Part shown: positions 9,762 to 20,164 of the stretch, piece after piece
Layout: the number at the start of each line of letters is the position of its first letter
How positions within the stretch are numbered: position 1 is the first letter of the stretch
From: Heliocybe sulcata
Lineage: Eukaryota > Basidiomycota > Agaricomycetes > Gloeophyllales > Gloeophyllaceae
Reading direction: 5' to 3'
Assembly (NCBI GenBank): GCA_004369045.1
Contig: ML213503.1
Span: forward strand, 2,416,924-2,480,923
Length of the DNA stretch: 64,000 bases
Program-made: the position numbers and the translations under genes
Notes under the pieces: generated by a model
Told to the model about the DNA's origin: nothing
Seen by the model: the letters and a program-made list of their open reading frames with translations, nothing else
Databases searched by the model: none

Positions 9762-10150
9762 GCCATGCAAATGAATTTATTCCACGATACAAGGGTACAA
9801 AATGATAGGATGCATTAAAAGACCGCTCACACGTGCCACGTCGTGGCCGCAAGATAGAAAAAGAGGATGGGACTAGAGAGAACGAAAGAGAGTGACAGTG
9901 CGGACATCGCCAGGAGTTCCAGGTAGTGTGGTCGACTGAGACAGTGCATGCGGCTGGATGGTTCCCGACACAATAGGGTGTGCTGGGCGCGTTGTATTGT
10001 TCTGCTAACAAGCACGAGGCAGGGGGAAGTCGACTGAGGCCGAGAAAGAGATAGACAAGACGGATGGGAGAAGACATCGAAGACCAAGAGAGACTCGTGG
10101 ATCCCAGGACCAGAAAGGAGCTTGACTACCGCCGAGAGCGAGAACCTTCA
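9762..10150 (+). repeat. Downstream part of the repeat, reaching the coding end of family member 2
   Basis: It aligns with about 7165-7575 (same orientation) and, reversed, with about 2990-3290. It therefore serves as the 3' flank of the minus-strand gene ending at 10126. A long minus-strand open frame (9508-10077) crosses it but has no coding support. Confidence 0.65.
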
Positions 10151-11788
10151 TAAATGACGAGACTGCCTCTTCTCGTCCTGATGCCGCGGAACGCCTGACC
10201 GCCGCTGTTATCAAGGAGAGCTGGTAGTCGTCCCATCTTCGCTTTCTTCGCTGGCGCGTTGTTCTCCGTGGGTTCGCCTTCATCCGGTTGTTCGAGTCCG
10301 CGCTTGGTTCCCTCGCCCTGTCGCCGGACATCCGAGGCAATCCGAGCCCCCCTTGCCCTCGCCTCAAGGCCCTTCCGACGTTCCACCATGGACTCATAGA
10401 CGGACCGCTTGAACTTGACCCGTCGGATAGCGATGCACTCCACCTCGAGCAACCCCTGTTCGTAAAAGCCTGTCACCAACTCTGATAGATGACCTTCAAC
10501 AGCAGCTGTGTTGCAGATGATGCCGTTGGCCATCTAGACGAACTGGTCAGCCATGATACGAGAAAGGTCAGCCCTTCTATGACTCACATCAGGATTCTGG
10601 GCTCTGAACTGATCCATACGCATGGTTCGGAGCCCGACCACCTCGTACACGCCGGAATAGAACCATTTATCTTGCTCCCGACAGAAGAGATCGTAGCACC
10701 TGTTCCGTTGATATGCCGAGAAACCGGTTCGTTCCCACTTGATATGCGAGCCATCGACGGCACCGTAGTGAGAGGGGGCGAAGGCGAGGCCGTGCGTTCG
10801 ATGCTCGTTCGCCCATTTTACCCCAGGGCTCTTCAAGGCAAAGTACGGTTGCGAGGCTCTGGATAGATATCAGCGACAGGTATCAGACACATGAGAACAC
10901 GTAAATACTCCTGGGCCAAACGTCAGATACGAGCAAAAGCGATACTTTGACAGCGTGTTACCTTAGCTTCACACAGATTGGGGGCATCTGAAACATGCTC
11001 CGTTGCCGTCTTCATTGGGTATACAACGCGCAATGGCTGTTGTTCCAGAAAAGCTTCGGGAAAGCCACACGGATCAGCGTCTAACACGTTCTGCAATGCC
11101 GAAGTGTTAATAGGCAAACACCACAGACAAAAGGACATCCAGATGCACTTGCCTCCTTACAGTGCGCGCAGGCAAGCGGTGCGAGCTAGACAGCGCTGTG
11201 AGCAAACCGTAATGCCAAAGAAGTACACAAAGTACCGATCGCAATGCTTCGATGAGCCGAGCTCTGGAATCGTTGCGCTGCTCCTGCGCGAGATCCTCCT
11301 CCAGGCCGCGGATGTCGTCCAGCTAACGTAATGTGAGTCCAGACACTTGTAACCATCACTGCAGCACTCACCAATTGCCTTTTCCTTGAAGCAAGTCTGC
11401 TAACTATCCGCTGCCACTAGAATTCAAATGGTCATGGATTACGACATCTGTGGAAGGATCAGAAGACTGTACCGCGTCCAGCGCAGCAACATCCGGCTTT
11501 CGTTCTTCGGCCTCCAAAGCAGGGGCGGCTAGGACGCGTTGCCGCTCCTTAATGGCAGCTTCTAGACGAGCGATTTCCGCTCGTGCAGCGCGGAGCTCCT
11601 GCCGGAGCCGCTCGCTGTCTCCCGTAGCCCTGCGGTGTTCCATCTGCGCATGAGGTTGACAGTCAGAGATGATGGGGTCGGTGCGAATGAAGGCAACTCA
11701 CGAGATTGGCGAGGTGAATCAGGTCTTCTCCGAGCGCGAACAGCCGTGTTATGGGCCCCGCATTGTCGACCGGTTGAGATGCAGCCAT
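10126..11788 (-). CDS. Coiled-coil protein of the repeat-embedded family, member 2
   Basis: Exon 1 (start 11788) reads MAASQPVDNAGPITRLFALG and EDLIHLAN. Exon 2 has a strong heptad-like helix (RLRQELRAARAEIARLEAAI) ending RKPDVAALDAVQ. Next come FPEAFLEQ with VSDAPNLCEAK (near 11000-11070), then FALKSPGVKWANEHRTHGLA and WFYSGVYEVVGLRTM, ending NPDV (10590-10850). The last exon has GLLEVECIAIRRVKF and a basic, disordered tail ending SRSRR. Order and intron positions match members 1 and 3. The gene is flanked on both sides by pairs of tRNA-like modules pointing inward. No enzymatic motif, signal peptide or membrane segment is seen; the basic tail could suit a nuclear protein, which is inference. 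Confidence 0.75.
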
Positions 11789-11831
11789 GATGGTAGTCTG
11801 ATCAGGTTTCGCAGAGAGGATGAGTACTACT

Positions 11832-11856
11832 AGAGCTCCAGCCAGCTGAAGCAGGG
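11832..11856 (-). promoter_or_regulatory. Conserved upstream motif, member 2 copy
   Basis: The reverse complement reads TTCAGCTGGCTGGAGCTCT, 44 bp before the ATG of member 2. It is a diverged form of the motif at 1092-1117. A TATGACGTC string also lies upstream near 11925-11935, as in the broken copy. Confidence 0.45.
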
Positions 11857-12016
11857 AAATAAAGAAGAGACGTGCTGAGTAGCTCGAATGAACGAGCACC
11901 TATGATATAGTAGAGCGTGCGGCTCGACGTCATACACGTCACGACCGAACGCGAGCACTATAATTATCTTATTAATCAGTAGTCGTAGGTAGTCGTTGAG
12001 ACTGAGTGTGGCCAAA

Positions 12017-12165
12017 AGATACTGCCCCGGCCGGAATCGAACCGCCGACCTTGTGGTGAAGCTGTGAGGTGGGGCCCTAGTGTAATGTGTGTAATGCGTG
12101 TATGCATGTGTATAGTGTGTGTGTGTTACCCTAGGGCTGCTAACCACTACACCACAGGGCGCTGG
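12017..12165 (-). repeat. tRNA-like module (copy upstream of member 2)
   Basis: On the minus strand it has GCCCTGTGGTGTAGTGGTTA, a short ACACACAC tract, and GGTTCGATTCC inside a GGTCGG/CCGGCC hairpin near 12027-12045. It is diverged from 9378-9528 with a shorter CA run. Confidence 0.7.
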
Positions 12166-12416
12166 GAAACTTGGTACCAAAATCCATATCATCCCTTCAT
12201 CCGCGCTCATCATATTATTCCGCAGCTCTACGGCCACATGTGTCAAGCTGGCGCTCTTAGTCGGGGCCGGACAGTGCATTTCAAGCACCAGAAATGTGTC
12301 AACTGGGTTCGAGGGCACGTTTCTCCTCCGAGAGCTCGACTGATGCTGAGAGACCGTGGCGAAACTAGGAGGAAAATACCCAGGTTCTTTTTCCTGCTTA
12401 ACCCGAACCAAAAGAT

Positions 12417-12496
12417 GTCACCTCACCGCGATTCGAACCCAGCGGCGTTATCATTAGAACTTCCGACGCCCCAAATAACAGCTTCACGACAGCGAC
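12417..12496 (-). repeat. tRNA-Ser/Leu-like module, anticodon region deleted
   Basis: On the minus strand it starts GTCGCT and ends GGTGAC, with the same D-arm remnant and GGTTCGAATC B box. About 20 nt around the anticodon position are missing compared with 9011-9112. The spacing to the CA-type module matches the other copies. Confidence 0.65.
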
Positions 12497-12534
12497 TGGC
12501 CCTCTCTCGCCTCTAGCTAGGTCGTATAGTACCT

Positions 12535-13447
12535 GTGTACTTGTCGCTCCATGCCCAGTTTCTCTGCGACGGACCTCAGGCATCAGTACTGTTCAACATC
12601 TTTCGAGCGGCCTATCGATCTCTTCGAGAGGACTTTGTCTCATTCAGAGTAGGGTTCGGACGGCCGTCCTGCCAGTGGTATCTCCACCAAGCAAGTACCC
12701 CGTCCTCCGCCTACCTCCTCCTTCCCTGAGCCCGAGATCTCGCCCCACGGACATACCGACACCGAACTGGACCTCATCATCTCCGCCGTCATTCGCCTGC
12801 TCTATTATCAACGGACTCTACTCAATAAGCCCAGTATCCTGCAAGCAAGGCAATCTGATATACGGATGTTTCGATCTTGGGGCCGGAGGTCTCTTTTGAT
12901 CATGCTTCTTCCCTTACCGACATCGTCGGCAGCATCTCCCCTTTACTCGATGGCAGAGACAATCGGCATTTCTTTCCGATACGCTGGTCTCGTACTTGAC
13001 CTATCAACCGCAACGTCGTCAAGAGTAGTCCAGAGTTGTATCGACGCCCCAAGGATACTGTCCTTCTGCCCAAGTCTGTCTGCTACATTTCCAGGCGCTA
13101 CCGGCTTTGCGATCCATTTCTGCAAGAGTCTACCGCCTTTACATTGGTGCGTAATTGTCCTGGAAAGCTTGTACCCCGAGCTGGTCATTCAGTCAGACTC
13201 GCTTGCAGCCTGCCGAGCCTCTCTGACGACGAAGTATCTGCCTACAAAACACCCTGACTGTGCCTTCTTCTTCATCGGCACTGTCGTTGCCATCGGTGGG
13301 AGCGTGTTGTATCCTGGTTCATCGGCCGACGTTTATGAGGGCACGCTACATGCCACAACGCTAGCGCAGGCCTCAGCGGCTTATTCTGCCCTAAACATTG
13401 AAGACCTGGCCAGCCCTCCACCCGGCCATGAGTCTCTTGCTACTTGA
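12535..13447 (+). other. Possible orphan or decayed gene, not recognised
   Basis: A 193-residue open frame (12866-13447) starts MFRSWGRRSLL, and an overlapping reading upstream gives TDTELDLIISAVIRLLYYQR (about 12757-12816). Neither matches a family I know. The frames do not join cleanly without guessing introns, and no motif is diagnostic. It could be a lineage-specific gene or the remains of one. From 13448 to 14013 I see nothing. Confidence 0.25.
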
Positions 13448-14013
13448 CCTGCCCACATGTCTGGCCTTACTGCCGCGTCGGGCAATAAAGATCGATGTGC
13501 AGCGGCGGGGCTCCTGCTGAGTCCATCGCACCAACTGTTCGGTATCAGCTCGTATTCTCCGCGGTCTTTGCGGTAAGTAGTACTGCGGAGTAAGTGAGGA
13601 ACAGACAGAGCAGGAGCTTGATGATCGCATGATAGATGTGACGGAATAGAAGCATGTTCAAAACTTGATGTATCACGAGTAGGACGGGTTTATGGGCAAT
13701 CCTTGCGTGCGCAAGGAACAAAAGGAGAGGCATCCCAGGTGGGGGATATGGTCATCAAAGTTGAGGACTGAGTCGCCGCCGCGAACCTGATAAGTGGTCC
13801 GTAGGGAAACCAATCCGTAGGGGCGCTGAGTTGTACTGGTGAAGGCTGGGTGTTCGATAGATATCACAAGATCAAAGGAAAGATTGTAGACACAAGCGAA
13901 ACAAGCGGGTACACCAGTACGGGTTCTACCGAATACACTGCGCATAATGGGAGCAGACGAGCCGACTGCCACATACTACAGCGCAGTGCCCGGACGTGCC
14001 AAGGAGAGCGGGC

Positions 14014-15721
14014 CTACTCTCGCCCTCCGTGCCCTCCTGCTATTGCTCCTTTCGTCCTTTGGCGACGTTCCTGCGCAGACACGGAAGGATGGCCCTCAAC
14101 TTTTTCAAACTCGCGCTTTTTACCTCGAGAGGCTTTTTGACCTGGTGTAGGGATATAAGCGGGCAGCTTCTCCGTAACGCCCTTCCGACTAGGTCTCCCG
14201 AGAAGATCATTGTAGAGGTTGCTGTTGAACCCGATTCGCCGGATGGCCATGCACTCTACTCTCAGAGCACCCGATGCGTACATACTCTGTAGCATGGCAG
14301 ATAGGATCGGCGGAGCGAAATCCCTGTTGGTGATTGTTCGAACGATCAAACATTTCTGAATCTGCAATCCATCATCATACATATTTATATTGTAAGAAGT
14401 CGAACAAGCACTCACGTCAGGTCCGAGCTCTTTGACCTTCTCAAAGGGTATGCTACGGATTTCCAAGGCCTCATATGTACCAAAGTAGCACCATTGACCG
14501 TTTTCCAGGTATATGAGTTCGTATTGCCCGCCTTTTTCATAGCTCGATAGACCACAGTGTTCCCAGCCCTGCACGCCTTTCTCGGGGTTGTATCGATGCA
14601 TGGGTACGAACGTGACGCCGAGTGCTTTGCCATTGTCACCCCAACACGTGTCTTGAGGACTGCATTCCATGAACCGTACGTGAGACCTGTCATAAGCATG
14701 AGTAATATATTGCTAGAGGAGACCTGAGCAGCACAGACCAACTCTGTGCTTTCCCCTGAGAATGCGAGGCTTTCAGCCCTTGAAAGAGAGGGAATGTTCA
14801 CAGATGGATACGGCTTACCTGTCGAAGATGAAAATACGGACCGCTTCGTAAGGGCTCAAGACGGTCAGGTAGCGAGACGGTCGTTGAGTGGGTTTGGCCA
14901 ACCAGAAAATCCTCCGGGAAGCGATCTTCCTTCTCTGTCACGACCTTCGAGGAGTAAGCCATTTAGTTAGCACGATTAATGAGACACGAGGTGGGCACGG
15001 ACCTGGCTTGCGGACCGATCTGCCAGTGCCTCATCCAGTCGCTAGAAATCGCGGTAAAATGTGTAGAATATTATGCAGATGACATGAGTGCACCATTTGT
15101 AGCTCTTTACATGTCGCTTTACGATCCTTGGATTTCGTGCGAAGAGCAGCTACCTTCTCCTTCAGGCTGGTAATTTTTTTCATTCTGAAAGGGAAGAATT
15201 CAGCAGGCGAATCCTGAATGCAATGAATGGAGACCAACATAGTGTTCCTCGGCCGCGTTCTTCTCTTCCATCTTGGCACTCAGAGCGGCGACCTCCATTC
15301 TCAGCTGCAAGTGGCATAGGATTGTCAGCGGCTCGACCTCAGCAATCGTTTCTCGAGTCACCCACATTGCCAAGGTCGGAGATACCTGCTGGGTCATGAA
15401 GGGGGCTCGCGTCTTCATAGCGATGGGCACCAGATAGCTCCTGGACTCTAATTTTCAGCGCGTCTCTCTCACTATTGGCGGCCTCCAACTCTTCTCGTAA
15501 ATGAAGCGACTCTTTATGAATCCCGCCTGCAGTTGAGGAACGCCGCTCGAAAGCCAGTGCCTACCAAGAACAGACAACTATGAATGTGCGTAGACTGGAC
15601 GGATAGACCAGATAGTTACTGCCTGGGTGTCGGACAGTTCCTTTTTGACTCGAAGCAGATCTTCGCCTAATAGCCGCAGCAACTGCTCGTTCAGTTGGCC
15701 ATTATCTGCTGTTGTGTCCAT
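14014..15721 (-). CDS. Coiled-coil protein of the repeat-embedded family, member 3
   Basis: Exon 1 (start 15721) reads MDTTADNGQLNEQLLRLLGE DLLRVKKELSDTQA. Helical exons follow (LREELEAANSERDALK; LRMEVAALSAKMEEKNAAEE; MKKITSLKEKVAALRTKSKD), so the coiled coil is longer than in members 1 and 2. Next are FPEDFLVGQTHSTTVSLPDR, then MECSPQDTCWGDNGKALG, WCYFGTYEALEIRSI and GPDV, and, after an intron, GALRVECMAIRRIGF and a basic tail ending GGHGGRE. It is the most diverged member and has no obvious tRNA-like modules next to it, so it may be the original locus. An unmarked start further upstream cannot be excluded. Confidence 0.7.
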
Positions 15722-16048
15722 AATGCGCGAGTCGTGAAAGATACGCAACGTCGCGAAAGTATGTCACCGTATAGGTTTACGTGTAATCTCGGCGTTGACC
15801 GGGAGTGCAAGTGGTACGTAATAACAGTTATAACATACTTATCATAACAGAGCGAGGCGGCGGGTATGGCTACGCTTGTGCTGCTATCTTGTGAAGCTGT
15901 TCTGATTTCAGAGTAGTCAAGGTGCTTGTTGTAGAGCCTTTAGCACAGGAACAACAAACAACCAGCTGGACGATTGACGTGACGTGACGGCGGCAGCGAG
16001 AGTTCAAACGTTCACGTGCAGTTCAACCGCGCATACAGCTCGTCGCTC
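15722..16048. other. Divergent intergenic region
   Basis: This holds the promoter space between family member 3 (minus) and the CDK11-type gene (plus). No copy of the family upstream motif was found here, unlike the other three members. Confidence 0.5.
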
Positions 16049-17595
16049 ATGTCTCATCTAGCCGAGTCCTCTACTCCCTCTCGCAAACGTTCCAGATGGG
16101 AACAAACATTGGATGATGCTGACGAGCAGTTGCTTCAGGCGCGAGAATCGCTCCCTCCAAAGCGCCGATCCAAGTCAAAGACGCAAGCGTCGAGACTGGC
16201 AGACTCATCTCATACACCTCCACTTCCCACTGGACCATTAGCCAAACCACTTGTGCCTTCAGCGCGGCCACGCCATAGCATCTACGCTCCTCCCAGAATT
16301 CTCTATCCATCCTTTCGGCCAGCCCGCTCCGTCTACAACTATGAAAGGCTCAACCAAATCGAGGAAGGCTCTTACGGCGTAGTCTTTCGGGCGCGGGATA
16401 AGCAGACGGGCGACATCGTGGCCCTCAAGAAGCTAAAGCTGGACGAGGAGAAGCACGGGTTTCCGATCACTGCGCTGAGGGAGGTTAACGCTCTCATGGC
16501 ATGTCGCCACGAGAACGTGGTGAACATTCGCGAAGTAGTTGTCGGCGATACCCTAACACAGTACGTGCCGTCCATTATTGGTATGACTACCTATATTCCA
16601 ATAGACCTTGTCTCCATATCCGCGTGCTTCGCGTGCAAGGGTCTTTGTCGTCATGGATTTCATCGAGCATGATCTCAAGACCTTGATCACGCTTATGCCT
16701 GCGCCCTTCCTACAGTCGGAGATCAAGACTCTGATGCTTCAACTTCTATCAGCCGTGTCTCATTGTCATTACCATTGGATTTTGCATCGTGACCTGAAGA
16801 CGAGCAACCTGTTAATGAACAACCGGGGCACTATCAAGGTCGCAGACTTTGGCCTCGCCAGGCGCTACGGAGATCCGGTTGGCGTAGGTGGGCTTACTCA
16901 GCTCGTCGTGACCTTGTGGTATCGGTGCGTAAGCCCTGCCCTCTCCCCTAGAATTTCTCTGACTTCTCGTCCAGAGCGCCCGAAATTTTATTGGGTGCCA
17001 CTACATATTCCACTGCGATAGACATCTGGTCTGTCGGCTGCATATTTGCCGAGCTACTCCTCAAGGAGCCTCTATTCCAAGCAAAATCCGAGCTGGAGCT
17101 CATCTCCATGATCTTCAAGCTTCTCGGACCTCCCACGTCCTCCTCATGGCCCGACTACACCACTCTCCCTCTGGCCAAGAGCATCACACTACCTCCACAG
17201 CAGCCGCACGGTGCTGCTCTGCGACAGCGCTTCCCCTACCTGACTAATGCCGGATTGGACCTGCTTAGCAAGATGCTGACCTACGATCCAGAGCAGAGAA
17301 TTACAGCAGAAGAAGCGATGCAGCATCCGTATTTCAAGTGCGTCGACCGAGCTCCGGTTGAATGATTGATATGCCTGATATCACGTTCCGCAGGGAGTCG
17401 CCCCTTCCTAAGCACCCAGATCTCTTCGGTTCGTTCCCGTCCGCAGCAGCTGGGGAGAAGTACGTTATCATGCTTTTCTTGCTCTGTGCTGTCATATCAA
17501 CACCTCTTCGTAGACGGAGAAAGCCATTCGACAGCCCTTCTGCCCCTCAACGACTGGCCGACTACAAATTAATAACAGAATTCGATCTCCCTTGA
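16049..17595 (+). CDS. CDK11 (PITSLRE)-type cyclin-dependent kinase
   Basis: After a basic, disordered region of about 90 residues comes a complete kinase domain. The glycine-rich loop is [14 protein letters not shown] (not the usual GEGTYG), followed by the catalytic Lys in [16 protein letters not shown] and the cyclin-binding helix PITALRE in place of PITSLRE. Then come [16 protein letters not shown], catalytic [19 protein letters not shown], the activation segment TLWYRAPE, and [15 protein letters not shown] near the end. The length is about 445 residues, much shorter than animal CDK11 because the long charged N-terminus is missing. Known relatives act with cyclin L in transcription and splicing. 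The start at 16049 (MSHLAESS) is preferred over an in-frame ATG at 16016. Confidence 0.93.
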
Positions 17596-17876
17596 ACAGG
17601 ATACAATTATTGATTGATTGATGTATGTGCGATAATACAGTAACTCGTCTCCCTTAGCGCGAGCAAGGCTCGTAAAATACATACCAAAGCTATTATAATC
17701 ATCACAGATAAAGGTGCAACACAAAACCAGGTACAGAACACGACAATATACTTAATAAACAAACGACATAGGGAAGTTACTTACAGCGATAAAAAGCCAA
17801 GAGTGTATAAATATAATCAAGGACAGCAACAGCTTGAGTTCAGACCATATGCAATACGCAGAGCGAGATGCCGGTT
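17596..17876. other. Convergent 3' intergenic region
   Basis: This is AT-rich sequence between two converging stops, with repeated TTGATTGAT and ATAAACAAAC tracts. No gene is seen; it is probably 3' UTR and polyadenylation sequence. Confidence 0.6.
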
Positions 17877-19974
17877 TTATCCAAAAAGCTCGATGAGCTT
17901 CTTCCGCATGTTCATGAAGCGCTCGCGCGTCGCTTCCATCTGACCGGTCCTGTCGTAATACTCTTGCACCTCCTCGGTCGTGAACCGGAACTCCTTGGCT
18001 ATACCTATAATCGTCTGATCGACGACGTGAGCAGGCACGCCGTTAGGCTGATAAGCCCGAGGCGAGTTGCCCCTCAGCGAGCACTTTCCCGAGGACGATG
18101 CATCACTGTCATGCAAGAAGATAAGACATGAGAATCGAATGATAAGACACGAAACGCACTTCGACCTGCAACGCTTCCGAGTCTCGTCATCCTCAGGTCC
18201 ATCGCTGACCTTGCGCTTCTGTAGAGCCCACGGAGGTGGAGGTGCTGTGCCTATACGTATAGCAGGGAAATCAGGGTCAAATTCGGCACTGGTAGGAGGC
18301 AGATTCGCGGCATTTTGGTTGAGATTTGGGTCAATGACAAGGTCGGCAGAGTGCCCGCCATGACCGTCATGGGAAGTGCCATTGACAGCGTTGACAGCGT
18401 TGACAGCGTCGCCATTAACACCATTGACACCATTGCTGGGAAGCGGAGGGATGTTAAGATAGTCCAGTGCAGGATCGAACTGACGGATGGGAGGGAGGTT
18501 CGGTATATGAGGTGGAGACGGTGGAGGATGGGGGAGAACAGGGATATGGGGATTATCTTGTGGCGCGGGATGCAAGTGTGCCTGAGGGTATGGCTGCCCA
18601 TGATCGTTGCGACCGCTAACTGGAACCAGAGGGTAATCAGGCCGGAGGTTACCGACTCTGTTCTCACCGACCACGCCCACCCCAACCACGCTCACTCCTC
18701 GCGTCAGCTCAGCAGGGTTCCTAGTTTTCCTTCGGTTGCGCTTTGGCTTCTCTTCGGCCATTCGTACGTAGCCGTATTGTCCCTTTTCGCCCAAAGCAGG
18801 CTTCGTCTCTGCCACAATCGCGGCGATCATGACATCCAGGCGATCGGAGTTCTTCTTGTACCGTTCTCGCCAGGACTGCCATGTATGACGCTGAACCCAA
18901 ACGTATTCTGGATCGTTCGACTGCAGCATATCAGAATGGTGAACAAGGGATGTGGCGGGAGAAGCACGAGACAGCATACCAATTCGACGAGTTGTTGATA
19001 GAGCCGGTTTCCGGTACGACCACCAGTTTCTTTGTATGGGATCTTCGCAGCGATCCATCGACATAGATGTTCTTCATCTTCTTCGTTGAACTGTGTCCGC
19101 CTGATACGTGGCCGGTGATGAGCATCACGAAGTAATGCATAACAAGTACGTACTCTTCGCCAGGTCGTCGACCTCCTGGGTTCTTATACACCAGTGGCGT
19201 ATAGTAGATACCACCCTTCTCAACACACTTCTTGACCCACAGATACGATTCAACGTATTTTTCAGGGACGCCTTGATAGGTTTTGACCAAGTGATCGAAA
19301 ACTTCCGTATTCGGATCAGCCAGGATGACCCTAGCGTCCAGCTGTGTGGCATTCGGATCGCCGCCAGAATGCTGCCAGGAGGATATGCGTCAGCGGCGTC
19401 TTAGAGAACAGATCACCAGAGGTTAGGGGAAAGTGAGTCTGATGGGATGACATACCTGGATCCGTTGTGCTAGAGCCGTCCTCGCGTTCATGTTGGCAAT
19501 TGATGGATGGATATGGAACTTGATAGGCTCTCCATTCTGAATGAATATCTGCTTCAACATAGAGCCCGCTACCCTGCATGCTTCCACGTATGTCCACGGC
19601 ACGAAATATCGCTCGGGCCTGTCCGGTGTTAGCCAACACAGCCGCAAGCGCTCCTCCTCTGCAGAACCCGGTTGAGTCAAGATAAACCCCGCCCTAGGCA
19701 CCTTCGACTCTACCCTCCCACCCATTTGCTGTTGAAAATCAGCCCTAACCGGCAGGGAAGGAAAGGAGATCGTACCGAGATGGCCTCTGTAAGCTCCGCC
19801 TGGTTCTGTTGTGGCAGGTCCTTCTGGATAAAGAACTTGGTCGCGATGCCATTACTGTCCTGAAAGATCTTCTCTAGTAGTGTTGAGGGCGCTGATTGGG
19901 ACTGGCAGCTATAAGCAGGACGTCGCCGACGACGACGAGGGGCTTACCTGCGTCGGCGGGACGCTATTGGCCAT
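17877..19974 (-). CDS. Rap1-type telomere protein (BRCT, Myb, C-terminal RCT)
   Basis: The start MANSVPPTQ is at 19974, then an intron. DSNGIATKFFIQKDLPQQ begins an N-terminal BRCT-like region (GGRVESKVPRAGFILTQP; RYFVPWTYVEACRVAG). A stretch RVILADPNTEVFDHLVKTYQ with KYVESYLWVKKCVEKG follows. The Myb domain reads FNEEDEEHLCRWIAAKIPYK then HTWQSWRERYKKNSDRLD. A long Pro/Asn-rich linker includes VNGVNGDAVNAVNAVNG, coded by tandem 9-bp repeats. The C-terminus (DQTIIGIAKEFRFTTEEVQE and YYDRTGQMEATRERF) fits the Rap1 C-terminal protein-interaction domain. Length is about 610 residues. Known fungal Rap1 binds telomeric DNA directly or through Taz1/TRF and limits telomere length. One intron near 18117-18170 is a stop-free multiple of three, so read-through would be silent. 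Confidence 0.85.
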
Positions 19975-20164
19975 AGTACAGGCAGTGATTGGGGTCGGGT
20001 TGTAATTGCCAGCAAATAAGGTTAGGGTGGAAGGTCTGGTTAGGGTTGTTTGCCCTTGTTGGTCCGGCCACTATACCACAACTGCATTTAATCTCCGCTG
20101 TCTCCTCAGCCTATGCTACATCAAGCAAGCGGAACGGTGTTAGACTACTGATACATGTTAGTAC

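Noticed and set aside
9508-10077. 189-codon minus-strand open frame through the repeat
   Set aside because: It runs across the tRNA-like module flank and repeat sequence, and its tail is the same as a frame in the left arm only because of the inverted repeat. No domain or codon support.
1-15721. Retrotransposon or DNA transposon with its own enzyme
   Set aside because: No reverse transcriptase, integrase, transposase or helicase motif was seen on either strand in the repeat region.
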